The notes below the pieces were generated by a model. It did no database searches and was not told the DNA's origin. It was given only the letters and a program-made list of their open reading frames with translations. This document shows, one piece after another, positions 17,982 to 26,854 of a DNA stretch of 32,000 bases (position 1 is its first letter; each line of letters begins with the position of its first letter). The DNA is from Ignavibacteriales bacterium (GTDB lineage Bacteria; Bacteroidota; Ignavibacteria; Ignavibacteriales; SURF-24): positions 1 to 32,000 of the forward strand of contig QZKB01000041.1 of NCBI GenBank assembly GCA_003599415.1. The letters run 5' to 3'. Made by a program: the position numbers and the translations under genes.

Positions 17982-19256
17982 TTAGCTTGCTCTTTTACTT
18001 AAAACATCAGTCTCATATTTCTGTATTTCGGCAATATAATCTTCGCCAACCGGAACATTATTATTCAGGCAATAATAATCATATACAGCACCAAGGGGTT
18101 TATTCTTTAGCAATTCAAGGAAAGCAAGGCGTTCAAAATTCTTTCCGTCTTCTTCGAACTTAATTAATTTTTCTGTCGGTTCAAGTAATGCAAAAAGGAA
18201 TGCAAGCTGAGTAGCACGAACACCAATAACATAAGCACCGATTCTGTTTATACTTCCGTCAAAATAATCAAGACCGACATTCACTTTATCAATTGCGTTG
18301 CAGCGGACAATTTCCTGCGTAATTAACTGAAGTTCATCATTAAAGATTACAACATGATCGCTATCCCAACGGACGCCGCGGCTTACATGCAGGAGTAAAC
18401 CATCAACAAACTGAAGCATTGAAGAAATTTTATCTCCAATCTGTTCTGTTGGATGAAAATGCCCGCTATCCAGGCAAAGCAGTTTGTTGTTTTTAACAGC
18501 GTATCCCATATAAAATTCATGGGAACCAACAACCATTGATTCCGAACCTATTCCGAAAAGTTTGCTTTCTACAGAATCTTTTAAATATTCTTTTGGATAC
18601 TCTACGGCGAAAATTTCATCAAGTGATTTTTTCAATATTTCACGATGTGTATTCCTATCAACAGGAATATCTTTGGAGCCATCAGGAATCCAGATATTAT
18701 TTACTGATGGAGTACCAAGTTGCTTACCCATCTCCGCAGCAATTTTTCTTGTACGTTTTACGTGTTCCACCCAAAACTTACGGCGCATTTCATTCTTGCT
18801 TGAAAGTGTAAAACCATCATCAGCATAAGGATGAGAAAAACATGTTGGATTGAAATCAATTCCTATCCCTAATTTTTTTGCCCAGTCAATCCAGCTTTGA
18901 AAATGTTTTACTTCAATTTTATCTCTGTCAACTTTCTCTCCTTTAAAATCTCCGTAAATAGCGTGCAGGTTAATCCGTTGTTTACCGGGAAGCAGGTTAA
19001 TTACCTTTTCAATATCAGAACGAAGCTGTTCAATTGTTTTTGCTTTTCCAGGATAATTACCGGTAACCTGTATGCCGCCTCCGCCAAGTTCGGCATCAGG
19101 AGTTTCAAATCCGGCTACATCATCTGCCTGCCAGCAGTGAAGGCTGATATTAATTTTCTCCAGTTTTTTCAGTGCATCTTCGGTATCAATTCCCAATGCT
19201 GCATACTGTTTCTTTGCGTTTTGATACAAGTTTATTACAGTTTCTTTTTCAACCAT
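17982..19256 (-). CDS. rhaA: L-rhamnose isomerase
   Basis: The enzyme converts L-rhamnose to L-rhamnulose in the cytoplasm. At 424 residues it has the length of E. coli RhaA (419) and matches that family from end to end: SLHCWQADDVAGFE, GIQVTGNYPGKA, DFNPTCFSHPYADDGFTLS, QLGTPSVNNIWIPDG, VESKLFGIGSES, EFYMGYA. The metal-binding regions LCLDSGHFHPTE and VRWDSDHVV are intact. AAGGAG precedes the ATG at good spacing. It follows rhaT by 30 bases, so the two are surely co-transcribed. Confidence 0.98.
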   Translation of the reverse strand: MVEKETVINLYQNAKKQYAALGIDTEDALKKLEKINISLHCWQADDVAGFETPDAELGGGGIQVTGNYPGKAKTIEQLRSDIEKVINLLPGKQRINLHAIYGDFKGEKVDRDKIEVKHFQSWIDWAKKLGIGIDFNPTCFSHPYADDGFTLSSKNEMRRKFWVEHVKRTRKIAAEMGKQLGTPSVNNIWIPDGSKDIPVDRNTHREILKKSLDEIFAVEYPKEYLKDSVESKLFGIGSESMVVGSHEFYMGYAVKNNKLLCLDSGHFHPTEQIGDKISSMLQFVDGLLLHVSRGVRWDSDHVVIFNDELQLITQEIVRCNAIDKVNVGLDYFDGSINRIGAYVIGVRATQLAFLFALLEPTEKLIKFEEDGKNFERLAFLELLKNKPLGAVYDYYCLNNNVPVGEDYIAEIQKYETDVLSKRAS

Positions 19257-19286
19257 TATAAGTAGCTCCTTAGTGAAAATTTATAT

Positions 19287-20327
19287 TTACAATTTTATTA
19301 CGAAAGTTGAGAGAACAAGAATTACCAAACCAAGAGTTAAAACAGATACTGTTTTAGCTCCGGCATTTTTCCATTCATTTAAAAGCATTCCCCATATATT
19401 ACTGAACAGTATGTTTAATGCCATTAGTATACTCCAACCGAACACTATCATACCAACCGGTAATTTGCTTTGTCCCATCCCAAAAAAGAAAAATTGAAGA
19501 TACCAGAGTGTCCCACCTAACAAACAAAACAACAAATTATTAATAAGAATATTGGAAGGAACAGATACATAATCTTTAAGTGTTTTGTTCTTGATGTTCA
19601 AATAAAAACAATAAACGAAATTAGTAAGAAAGCCGCCGAACATTACGAAGATGTAAACCGGATTGGAAACAAAGAGAGGATGAGTTCCAAAACTTTGAGC
19701 GGTTTCTTTGATCTTATTACCGGCATCGATAACTCCGGATATTCCAGTTAAGCCCAGGCTGAAGCAGGCACTCATTACACCTGCAAGTATAGCAATGAGC
19801 AATCCTTTCTTTAATGCAAATTCACTTATTGCTTTTTTCTTATCTTCATCCGACATACTTTTAGAGCGTAACACACCGGCATATCCGACAACTGCTATTC
19901 CGGCCACACAGATGGATACACCTGAGACTATCATAATTCCTTCGTGAGTGTTGAAGAGGTTTGCACCTTCAATAATTGGTGCTGCAAGCGTACCGAAAGC
20001 CGCACAAAATCCAAGGGCAATAGATTGTCCCATTGCAACACCAAGGAAGCGCATACTTAATCCAAATGTTAATCCTCCAACTCCCCAAAGCGCTCCAAAT
20101 AATATAGTATTTAGAATTGCTTGTAAAGGAGAATTGCTAATTATCGCACCCAGATTCGGGACAGTAAAATATGCAAAAATCCATGGGGCAATAATCCAGG
20201 ATACAACACCTTGTACAATCCAGTACGATTCCCATGACCACTCTTTAACTTTTTTAATTGGTACATAAAAACTTGCTGCGCTTGCACTGCCAACAGCAAT
20301 AAGCAAAATACTCTGTAGTAAGTCCAT
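19287..20327 (-). CDS. rhaT: L-rhamnose/proton symporter
   Basis: The 346-residue protein has about ten hydrophobic transmembrane segments and the length of E. coli RhaT (344). Family blocks are present: SASAASFYVPIKKVKEWSWES near the N-terminus, LFGALWGVGGLTFGLSMRFLG, LWYLQFFFFGMGQSKLP and LNEWKNAGAKTVSVLTLG near the C-terminus. It imports L-rhamnose across the inner membrane using the proton gradient. AAGGA lies about 9 bases before the ATG. It sits directly before rhaA. Confidence 0.97.
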   Translation of the reverse strand: MDLLQSILLIAVGSASAASFYVPIKKVKEWSWESYWIVQGVVSWIIAPWIFAYFTVPNLGAIISNSPLQAILNTILFGALWGVGGLTFGLSMRFLGVAMGQSIALGFCAAFGTLAAPIIEGANLFNTHEGIMIVSGVSICVAGIAVVGYAGVLRSKSMSDEDKKKAISEFALKKGLLIAILAGVMSACFSLGLTGISGVIDAGNKIKETAQSFGTHPLFVSNPVYIFVMFGGFLTNFVYCFYLNIKNKTLKDYVSVPSNILINNLLFCLLGGTLWYLQFFFFGMGQSKLPVGMIVFGWSILMALNILFSNIWGMLLNEWKNAGAKTVSVLTLGLVILVLSTFVIKL

Positions 20328-20430
20328 ACTTATATTTCCTTATTCAGGTTTTAAGAATTAAATTCTTTAAAAATTTGTCAGCAATTAAGTGACTTAAAAA
20401 CTAAAGTAAAAAAAGCAAGAAGTAACTCGT

Positions 20431-21321
20431 CTAATCCAGGTACTTATAATTTTCCCATACAGGCCAATACTTTATTAAATCTTTATAAACTTCGGGCCTG
20501 CGCTGATGAAAGAACCGGCTGTTTTTTCTGAAGATCCTTAATTGCTTCAGATCCAGGTCTTCAACCAAATAATCTTCTTTAGGAACAAGGGATATCTTTT
20601 TTATTACATTTGGATATTCAGCTATCATTGTTCCGTAGCAATCGTTAGTACAAACCATATCAACATAATTTAAGAACATTGCTGATTTAACAAGGTAATC
20701 TTCAATGTATGGCCTGCCATTTATCCAGATTATTATCTCTGCACCTTTTAATGACATTAACTCATAAGATTCGGGGAAGTAACCATCAAAGCAAGTTAAA
20801 ATCCCAATTGTACCAAAATCGAGTTCAAAAACATCAAACTTGTCTCCCAATTTCATTTTCCATTCAACGTCGCCTTCCTTTGGCGGCCAATAGTATGGAT
20901 CTACTCCAACTGCAGGATGAACCTTTTTGTGTCTCCCTATTATTGAACCATCACGACCAAACAAAAGAGCAACATTTGAATAAGAACCATCATCATAGCA
21001 TTCAAAGCATCCAACAATTACGTAAATATGATTTTCTTTTGCTGCCCTGGCAACTTCATCAACTCTTTGATCAGAAGTTTTTACATAACCAAGATGGTAT
21101 TCGGGAAAGACAACCAGTTGGGCTTTATCTGCCGCCGCACGTTTTATATATGATACAACTACATCTGAAGGATCTTCTTCTTTAGGTTGCATTAGTTGTA
21201 CTGCAGCAATTCTTACAATTTCCCAATCATATTGGTTTTTGTTTACTTTATGCGCCTGTTGTCCATTAGTATTAATAAAGAGGAAAAGATAAAGTATTAT
21301 GATGACTTGAATATTCTTCAT
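20431..21321 (-). CDS. Secreted carbon-nitrogen hydrolase (nitrilase fold)
   Basis: The 296-residue protein has a signal peptide (hydrophobic core at about 4-18, ending NTNGQQ). The mature part is a complete nitrilase-superfamily domain with the Glu-Lys-Cys triad: E74 in VVFPEYHLGY, K133 in HKKVHP and C177 in GILTCFDGYFPE. Family members cleave nitriles or linear amides or transfer acyl groups. Most are cytoplasmic, so export is notable. It lies between rhaM and rhaT in the rhamnose operon. A role on an amide-substituted sugar is a possibility; nothing in the sequence fixes the substrate. Confidence 0.87.
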   Translation of the reverse strand: MKNIQVIIILYLFLFINTNGQQAHKVNKNQYDWEIVRIAAVQLMQPKEEDPSDVVVSYIKRAAADKAQLVVFPEYHLGYVKTSDQRVDEVARAAKENHIYVIVGCFECYDDGSYSNVALLFGRDGSIIGRHKKVHPAVGVDPYYWPPKEGDVEWKMKLGDKFDVFELDFGTIGILTCFDGYFPESYELMSLKGAEIIIWINGRPYIEDYLVKSAMFLNYVDMVCTNDCYGTMIAEYPNVIKKISLVPKEDYLVEDLDLKQLRIFRKNSRFFHQRRPEVYKDLIKYWPVWENYKYLD

Positions 21322-21365
21322 TTTCAGTTTAATAAATCAAACTTTGAATTTCATTCACCGGAAGT

Positions 21366-21680
21366 TTAATCCATATGAAAAACTTTCTCTAATGGAATAG
21401 AGACTGGCGAGGAATCTGGATTCGTTACCATGATATCTTCCATAAATTTCCACCAGGAATGAACAATAGGAAGAGAACCCAGATCTTGAGATGATGCAGT
21501 TCCATGTTGTTTCTGAACCGCAAAAAGAATATTTGTTTCTTCATCAAGAAAAATTGTATAGTCACTAATTCCGGATTTAATAAGCAATTCTTTTAACTCT
21601 GGCCAGATTGCATTATGTCGCTTAATATATTCCTCTTTGTATCCGGGTTTCAGTTTCATTTTGAAGGCAATCTTTTCCAT
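21366..21680 (-). CDS. rhaM: L-rhamnose mutarotase
   Basis: At 104 residues it equals E. coli RhaM in length. It carries the catalytic His22 in RHNAIWPEL and the paired Trp76-Trp77 in SWWKFM, followed by the NPDSSPVS block near the C-terminus. It interconverts alpha and beta anomers of L-rhamnose, feeding the isomerase. GGAG lies about 10 bases before the ATG. The gene follows the beta-helix protein after 158 bases and precedes the nitrilase-like gene by 44. Confidence 0.96.
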   Translation of the reverse strand: MEKIAFKMKLKPGYKEEYIKRHNAIWPELKELLIKSGISDYTIFLDEETNILFAVQKQHGTASSQDLGSLPIVHSWWKFMEDIMVTNPDSSPVSIPLEKVFHMD

Positions 21681-21783
21681 TACATTTTCTCCGAAGAAAG
21701 TATTATTCCGATAAATATTATATATTGATAAGTACTATTACTGTGAAAGCAATTATATCATCATACCTAATTGAAAGAATATG

Positions 21784-21808
21784 AGGATGGATTAAAAAAC
21801 TCCATCCT
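21784..21808. promoter_or_regulatory. Hairpin after the beta-helix gene
   Basis: AGGATGGA (21784-21791) and TCCATCCT (21801-21808) form an 8-bp perfect stem with a 9-base loop, in the 158-base gap before rhaM. On the minus strand no T run follows, so it is more likely a processing or mRNA-stability structure than a strong terminator. It could lower expression of the following genes relative to the receptor and beta-helix genes. Confidence 0.45.
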
Positions 21809-21838
21809 TAAAAATTATCTATATGGTAGAATTGAAAA

Positions 21839-23587
21839 TCATTTTACAAGAATCATTTTCTTTGTTTCAACAAAACTGCCCGCTTTAATCTTATAAAAAT
21901 AAATGCCCGAGGCATATTTTGAAGCATCAAACTTTACTTCATAAGTACCTGCATTCTGTTGTTTATTAACTAATGAGGATAACTCCTGACCTAAAGAATT
22001 ATAAATCTTTAATTCAACAGAGGTACCTGCTGGAATATTATATTTTATAATAGTGCTGGGATTGAAAGGATTGGGATAATTCTGCTGCAATTGGAATTTA
22101 CCGGGAACAATTTCAACTTTTTCAACATCTGTTAAACTATACTTAGTTTCATTTGTTGCCAGAATATGATTCATAACATTAGTTTTATTAGCTGCCCACA
22201 AGGCTTTAGCTTCAGGAAACCAATTAAGGTCACCAAGCGGAAGATTTTCTATTGAGGCTGTAAGCAATGTAGAATTTGTATAAACACCATTAAAGCGTGG
22301 CCATGTTAATGGATTACCGTTATTGCCATCCACATTATAAAAATAATTAGGCCATTTATCCGCGCTTGGAATATCAGTCAATCCCCACAGAGATTTATCG
22401 GAATAAGAAGCCCACAGCATAGCAGAATCAGTTAATGCATATATCTTGCTTTCTGAAAATGCAGGGTCATAGTTCGCTTCCTCTAAATTATTGCCTGCTT
22501 TAAAATATGGGAAGTTTACATCATCATTAAATATTGAAGCTTCTCTACTCGAGTCTTTATATTCAGGGCTCCAAACAAGCGGCATTATATAGGAATAACT
22601 ATAGCCATTAGTTTCTGCCCAAGTAACTAAATCCTTTGAACCCTGAGAGATATAATTTGAATTATATTCTATAAAATGTTTTCGGCTGACCGGGAATGAT
22701 TCATATGTAATTACACCAGTAGTTGAATCCGTTCCAGTAACTAACGTATCGGCATTAATCAGGCACTCAACTTTATATTTGAGACCAGCATCTGACCAAA
22801 AGGCAGTCCATGCAGAATGATACGGATTAAAATTAAAATTCCACATCAAATTATTAGTAAAGAAAAGTTGATTTGTAAAGTATTGATGCATAAGGTTTGC
22901 TTTGCCGAATAGTAAAGAATTATGATTGAACCACATAAATTTTTCGCGGCCAGTTGCAATACTTCCCTGGTAAAAACAAGTTGGAATATCAATAAAAGTA
23001 TTATTTTCTACATAAAGCGTATCCCAATAGTTTCCTGCATTATAAAAAATAAATCCATCATTAATATTTAACGTATGACCTGTTCTCATAATTAGAGAAT
23101 TAGTTAAATAGGTTGAAATATTTGTAGCATTTACAAGCATAAAATATACCTGTCCAACCGGATCAACAGTTATTGAGTCCATTACGATTTGACCACCAGC
23201 CACCTGCATTATTAATCCCGGGGCAATATTTTCATTTAAATCTGCATTAACTATAAAAACATTTTTCAGTGTTAAATTAGATGCAACGGTGAACATGTTC
23301 GCAAAAATAGTTCCGTCTGAACTTGTGCCGGTTTGAATAATTGCAGGCATTTGTCCGGCTGAAGGGGTTTCTCCAATAATAGAAATTGGTGAAATTACAA
23401 GGATGGATGCATTTAAGCCATACCATTTGCCGGCCTGTAGTTTATATATTTTGTTTCCCCCATTTGCATCAATGGCGCTGTTAAGTGTACCATACCCCGG
23501 GTCAACAGTTATAATATCCTGCGCATTTGTATTTGCGACAAACAGAAATGATAATAAAACAAATATTGAAACCGATAGTCTTTTCAT
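21839..23587 (-). CDS. T9SS-exported beta-helix protein, possible polysaccharide lyase
   Basis: The 582-residue protein has a signal peptide (about 1-22). The start is supported by GGAGG a few bases upstream. The central part has rows of short hydrophobic/Asn strands (ITVDPGYGTLNSAI, LTLKNVFIVNADL, DTLYVENNTFIDIP, FTNNLMWNF) as in right-handed parallel beta-helix proteins such as pectate lyases and glycan-binding helices. The last 87 residues, from FQLQQNYPNPFNPST to a basic end, are a T9SS type A sorting domain. It is therefore probably outer-membrane exported. Placed between the TonB receptor and rhaM, it may attack or bind rhamnogalacturonan-like glycan at the surface. No catalytic residues can be identified. 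Confidence 0.82.
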   Translation of the reverse strand: MKRLSVSIFVLLSFLFVANTNAQDIITVDPGYGTLNSAIDANGGNKIYKLQAGKWYGLNASILVISPISIIGETPSAGQMPAIIQTGTSSDGTIFANMFTVASNLTLKNVFIVNADLNENIAPGLIMQVAGGQIVMDSITVDPVGQVYFMLVNATNISTYLTNSLIMRTGHTLNINDGFIFYNAGNYWDTLYVENNTFIDIPTCFYQGSIATGREKFMWFNHNSLLFGKANLMHQYFTNQLFFTNNLMWNFNFNPYHSAWTAFWSDAGLKYKVECLINADTLVTGTDSTTGVITYESFPVSRKHFIEYNSNYISQGSKDLVTWAETNGYSYSYIMPLVWSPEYKDSSREASIFNDDVNFPYFKAGNNLEEANYDPAFSESKIYALTDSAMLWASYSDKSLWGLTDIPSADKWPNYFYNVDGNNGNPLTWPRFNGVYTNSTLLTASIENLPLGDLNWFPEAKALWAANKTNVMNHILATNETKYSLTDVEKVEIVPGKFQLQQNYPNPFNPSTIIKYNIPAGTSVELKIYNSLGQELSSLVNKQQNAGTYEVKFDASKYASGIYFYKIKAGSFVETKKMILVK

Positions 23588-23781
23588 TTTACCTCCAGGT
23601 AAATTAATTAAGTTGAATTATCTGATCGTTATATTTTAGTTTTTTATTTGATCGCATTTATTTTATTCGAAAATGTTTTTGATAAAAATAGATTCGGATG
23701 GTTTTATCCTTTGCTACATTAAAAAATTTTTAGAGTAAATTCTTTAAGATGTCATTCATTAAAAATGTTAAGACAGATTTA

Positions 23782-26700
23782 TTATAGTCTATACCTTAAG
23801 CCGACATCGACTGTCCAACCATAACTTTCAATGTAAGTAGGTCTTGGATCTCCCTTTTGTTTTGATTTTTCAACATAGTCGCTGATATTGGCCAGATTAA
23901 GAATAGCCTCCAGTCCTTCAAACGGAAGTTGCTGAGTTAATTGTAAATCCCATCTATAGAATTTATCCTTATATGGAATTAATTCTCTCTGATTTCCCCA
24001 GCCTGTTAGCATTGAACCGTTATACTGGAAGGACAACCAGGCATTTAATCCTCTGTAATTAAATCCAAGTGAAATGTTTACAATGTCTTCGGGCTGGTTA
24101 ATCATATTGTCTGTAGCAACTGAATCAACTCTATGGAGTGTTGGGATGTATCTTCCCCTGTCGTCCACTTCATATGTAGTATATAATCTTGTGGTAGGAT
24201 ATTTTGTTTCCGATTTAAGGAAAGTATAGTTAACATTTAAAGAAAAATAATTTAGTGGTTCCGGCAAATACCAAAAGCTTGTCTGCCACTCAAATTCCGC
24301 TCCTCTTATGTATACTGTATATTGATGATTTAACCATTCAGATACAGATACTGATGTTGATTCAGAAAAACCAGGAATGACTTGATCGCCCTTTATTCTA
24401 GAGTATGTTCTCTGCCAGATTTTATCTTTAGCTTCTTTATAAAATCCGTTAATTGAAAACATTCCCACATAATTACCATATACTGCAAATTGTAAATCTA
24501 TGTTGGTCCATAATTCAGGTTTAAGATTTGGATTGCCGGAAGAATAAACAAATGATCCCATACCGTTATTAACATATGTATTTGGAGCAAGAGCATTATA
24601 ATCCGGTCGTCCAAGTGCTTTTGTATAAGAAGTATGTATATGCATCCAATCAGTTGGTTTAACTCTAAGGTGAATCATAGGAAGCAGATATTCATCGCTA
24701 TGCTTTGCATTTACTTTTGTAAGAGGCATACCACCCGCGTAAGTTATGGGAGTTTGTTTAACATAATATCCTGAAAGATCATCTGTTACTTTTTCATAAC
24801 GCACACCGGGTAAAAACATTATCACATCCCCTGCTTTAACTTCGGTAATCAGGTATGTGGCATAATATTTTTCATCAATATCCTGATTGTTAATTGAGCT
24901 TGCAAGATAATCTGCGGTAAATCCAATTTTATTATATTGCCCGAATGCAGCAATAATTGCGTCTGTACCAAGTCCATAATAATAGTTCGAAAGATTATTC
25001 CACCAATTAAATAGGTTGTTCAGAAGATCGATACGCGGATACCAGCCAAAATTATAACTTCCGTCCAGAAAATCCGAAACATTATAATCAACCAGGTGCT
25101 GCGCTGAAATATATGAGCCTGTCGGTAATGTTGCCCAATCAAATTCTTTTGAAGCAAGAAAACTAAACTGCGGACTAGTGCTAACATACTGTATTGCCGA
25201 TAAATAATTTCGGTTTCTGCTCACCTGCCTGTATTTGGCCCCGCCTTTTATATATCCGGAAATCATATCGCCAAAATTAAAAGGATATTTAACATCAAAG
25301 TATGAAGTTAAATTTTTCTGTATCAAATCATTTGTAGAATATCCTATATCGTCAAGGTGAATTTTTTGAAGCGTTGTAATATCACTATTATCATTTGATA
25401 AGGCGACTATTTGCTCTGGCTGCAACATTCGTGTTGTATTGTTTGCGTATTTGTCATCATACCCACCGGGAGATAATGTAAATATCCACATTCTGTTATC
25501 TGGTGAATAACCATGCGATTGGGAAAATGCAATTCCGTAATCCACATCGAACAGATCAAATGAATGTTCTCCTCTTATCGAACTGGAAAATAAAAGATCA
25601 TTTGCACTGTTATCCTGGTTGATATTATAAGTTACAGTCTTTCCTAACGGATTATAAGTTTTGCTTACGTCGGTATAGTCACCTCCACTGCGCGAAAAAA
25701 AGTTATACCAAAATATTTTTGAAGTGGGATTAAATTTCCAATCAAGCACCAAAGTAGCGGCTTGCTTTTCTTTTATGTTATTAATCTTATGAAGTGTTGT
25801 TGAACTAAGTAAAACCGGTTCGTATTGTAACCCTCCATAAAGGTTGGATTCAACTGCGTAGCCGGCACTCATCGTTTCCCTGCTTCTGTTAACTCTTTCA
25901 GCATTTACACTTAGTTTCGCTCCCAAACTACCATTAAAAAACCTGTCGCTTATATCTCCCTGAATTTTATAATTGCCGAAATAGTTATTTAAATTATTAT
26001 ATCCTCCCTGAATAATTATTGAATAATTCAAGCTATCTGGTGCTTCAGCCAATTTTAGATTAATTGCACCAGCAACTGAATTAGCTTCCATATCGGCAGT
26101 TAAAGCTTTATATACTTCAACAGTCTGTAGAACATATTGAGATAGGCCCGACACACCGGTACTTCTATCATTGGCGTCGGTTGAAGGTAGTTCGACTCCA
26201 TTTAACATTACCGAACTATATTTGGATTCCAATCCTCGTATAACTACTCCTGTACCTTCCCCGCCGCTTCTTTCAAGAGAAATTCCGGGTAAACGTCCCA
26301 GGGCTTCGGCAGCATTTGCATCCGGATTTTCCTGTAATCTTTCCGGCGAAACAACATTCTTAATTGTATTAGTCTGTATTTGTTGGTTTATTGCATTATG
26401 CTGCCCTTGCGCCTGACCAGTCACTACAATTACTTCGCTCTCTATAGTCATTGGGTCCAGGCTGACGGTTAACTCAACCGTTTTATTTGGCTGAATAGTT
26501 ATCTCCTGGACTTTTGTCTTGTATCCAACATAAGAAACTTTTAATTGTTGTTTTCCTTCCAACACATTTCTCAAAAAGAATATTCCATCAAGATCTGTTG
26601 CTGTACCATTGTTAGTTCCAACAACCATAACACTGGCATATGGAAGAACTTTCTTATCATCAGACCCAATGATTCTTCCCTTTATAGAACCAGTTTGACT

Positions 26701-26790
26701 TTCCTGAGGAAACAGTACTGATGTAAACAGATAAAAAGCTGTCAGGGAAAAAAATCTGAAGAATAATTTACACTTCATATTTGCTCGCAT
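23782..26790 (-). CDS. TonB-dependent outer-membrane receptor with carboxypeptidase-regulatory-like domain
   Basis: The 1002-residue protein has a signal peptide, a carboxypeptidase-D regulatory-like domain (about 33-115, GSIKGRI...KVSYVGYKTK), a TonB-box-like stretch (EVIVVTGQ, about 119-126), a plug (about 135-250) and a 22-strand-type barrel ending with an aromatic-terminated strand. The plug block ENPDANAAEALGRLPGISLE and the EVYKALTADMEANSVAGAIN block match the Xanthomonas/Caulobacter sugar-receptor type (TIGR01782-like) rather than SusC. No SusD partner is encoded nearby. It probably imports oligosaccharides for this locus. An ATG five codons in (26778) gives a neater signal peptide; neither start has a clear ribosome site. 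A LacI-type operator lies 27-46 bases upstream. Confidence 0.94.
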   Translation of the reverse strand: MRANMKCKLFFRFFSLTAFYLFTSVLFPQESQTGSIKGRIIGSDDKKVLPYASVMVVGTNNGTATDLDGIFFLRNVLEGKQQLKVSYVGYKTKVQEITIQPNKTVELTVSLDPMTIESEVIVVTGQAQGQHNAINQQIQTNTIKNVVSPERLQENPDANAAEALGRLPGISLERSGGEGTGVVIRGLESKYSSVMLNGVELPSTDANDRSTGVSGLSQYVLQTVEVYKALTADMEANSVAGAINLKLAEAPDSLNYSIIIQGGYNNLNNYFGNYKIQGDISDRFFNGSLGAKLSVNAERVNRSRETMSAGYAVESNLYGGLQYEPVLLSSTTLHKINNIKEKQAATLVLDWKFNPTSKIFWYNFFSRSGGDYTDVSKTYNPLGKTVTYNINQDNSANDLLFSSSIRGEHSFDLFDVDYGIAFSQSHGYSPDNRMWIFTLSPGGYDDKYANNTTRMLQPEQIVALSNDNSDITTLQKIHLDDIGYSTNDLIQKNLTSYFDVKYPFNFGDMISGYIKGGAKYRQVSRNRNYLSAIQYVSTSPQFSFLASKEFDWATLPTGSYISAQHLVDYNVSDFLDGSYNFGWYPRIDLLNNLFNWWNNLSNYYYGLGTDAIIAAFGQYNKIGFTADYLASSINNQDIDEKYYATYLITEVKAGDVIMFLPGVRYEKVTDDLSGYYVKQTPITYAGGMPLTKVNAKHSDEYLLPMIHLRVKPTDWMHIHTSYTKALGRPDYNALAPNTYVNNGMGSFVYSSGNPNLKPELWTNIDLQFAVYGNYVGMFSINGFYKEAKDKIWQRTYSRIKGDQVIPGFSESTSVSVSEWLNHQYTVYIRGAEFEWQTSFWYLPEPLNYFSLNVNYTFLKSETKYPTTRLYTTYEVDDRGRYIPTLHRVDSVATDNMINQPEDIVNISLGFNYRGLNAWLSFQYNGSMLTGWGNQRELIPYKDKFYRWDLQLTQQLPFEGLEAILNLANISDYVEKSKQKGDPRPTYIESYGWTVDVGLRYRL

Positions 26791-26816
26791 TTATAATTTG
26801 AAGAATAAGCCTAAGC

Positions 26817-26836
26817 AAAGGTTTTCGAAAACGATT
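26817..26836. promoter_or_regulatory. LacI-type operator upstream of the TonB receptor
   Basis: AAAGGTTTTCGAAAACGATT contains the perfect core GTTTTCGAAAAC (26821-26832) with a central CG, like the palindrome upstream of the LacI-family gene. It lies in the 64-base gap between the regulator gene and the receptor gene, where repression of the receptor operon would be expected. Confidence 0.75.
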
Positions 26837-26854
26837 AAGTAACTGGGTAAAAAA

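Noticed and set aside
18536-19265. Three plus-strand frames of about 90-120 codons inside rhaA
   Set aside because: They are antisense shadows of a strongly conserved enzyme and have no family match or start signals.
20709-21185. Plus-strand frame of 158 codons opposite the nitrilase-like gene
   Set aside because: The triad and signal peptide establish the minus-strand gene; the opposite frame is low-complexity in Leu, His and Gln and looks non-coding.
23640-23690. TTATTCGAAAAT as a third LacI-type operator before the beta-helix gene
   Set aside because: Only the central TTCGAAAA agrees; the GTTTTC half is missing, so it is not counted as a site.
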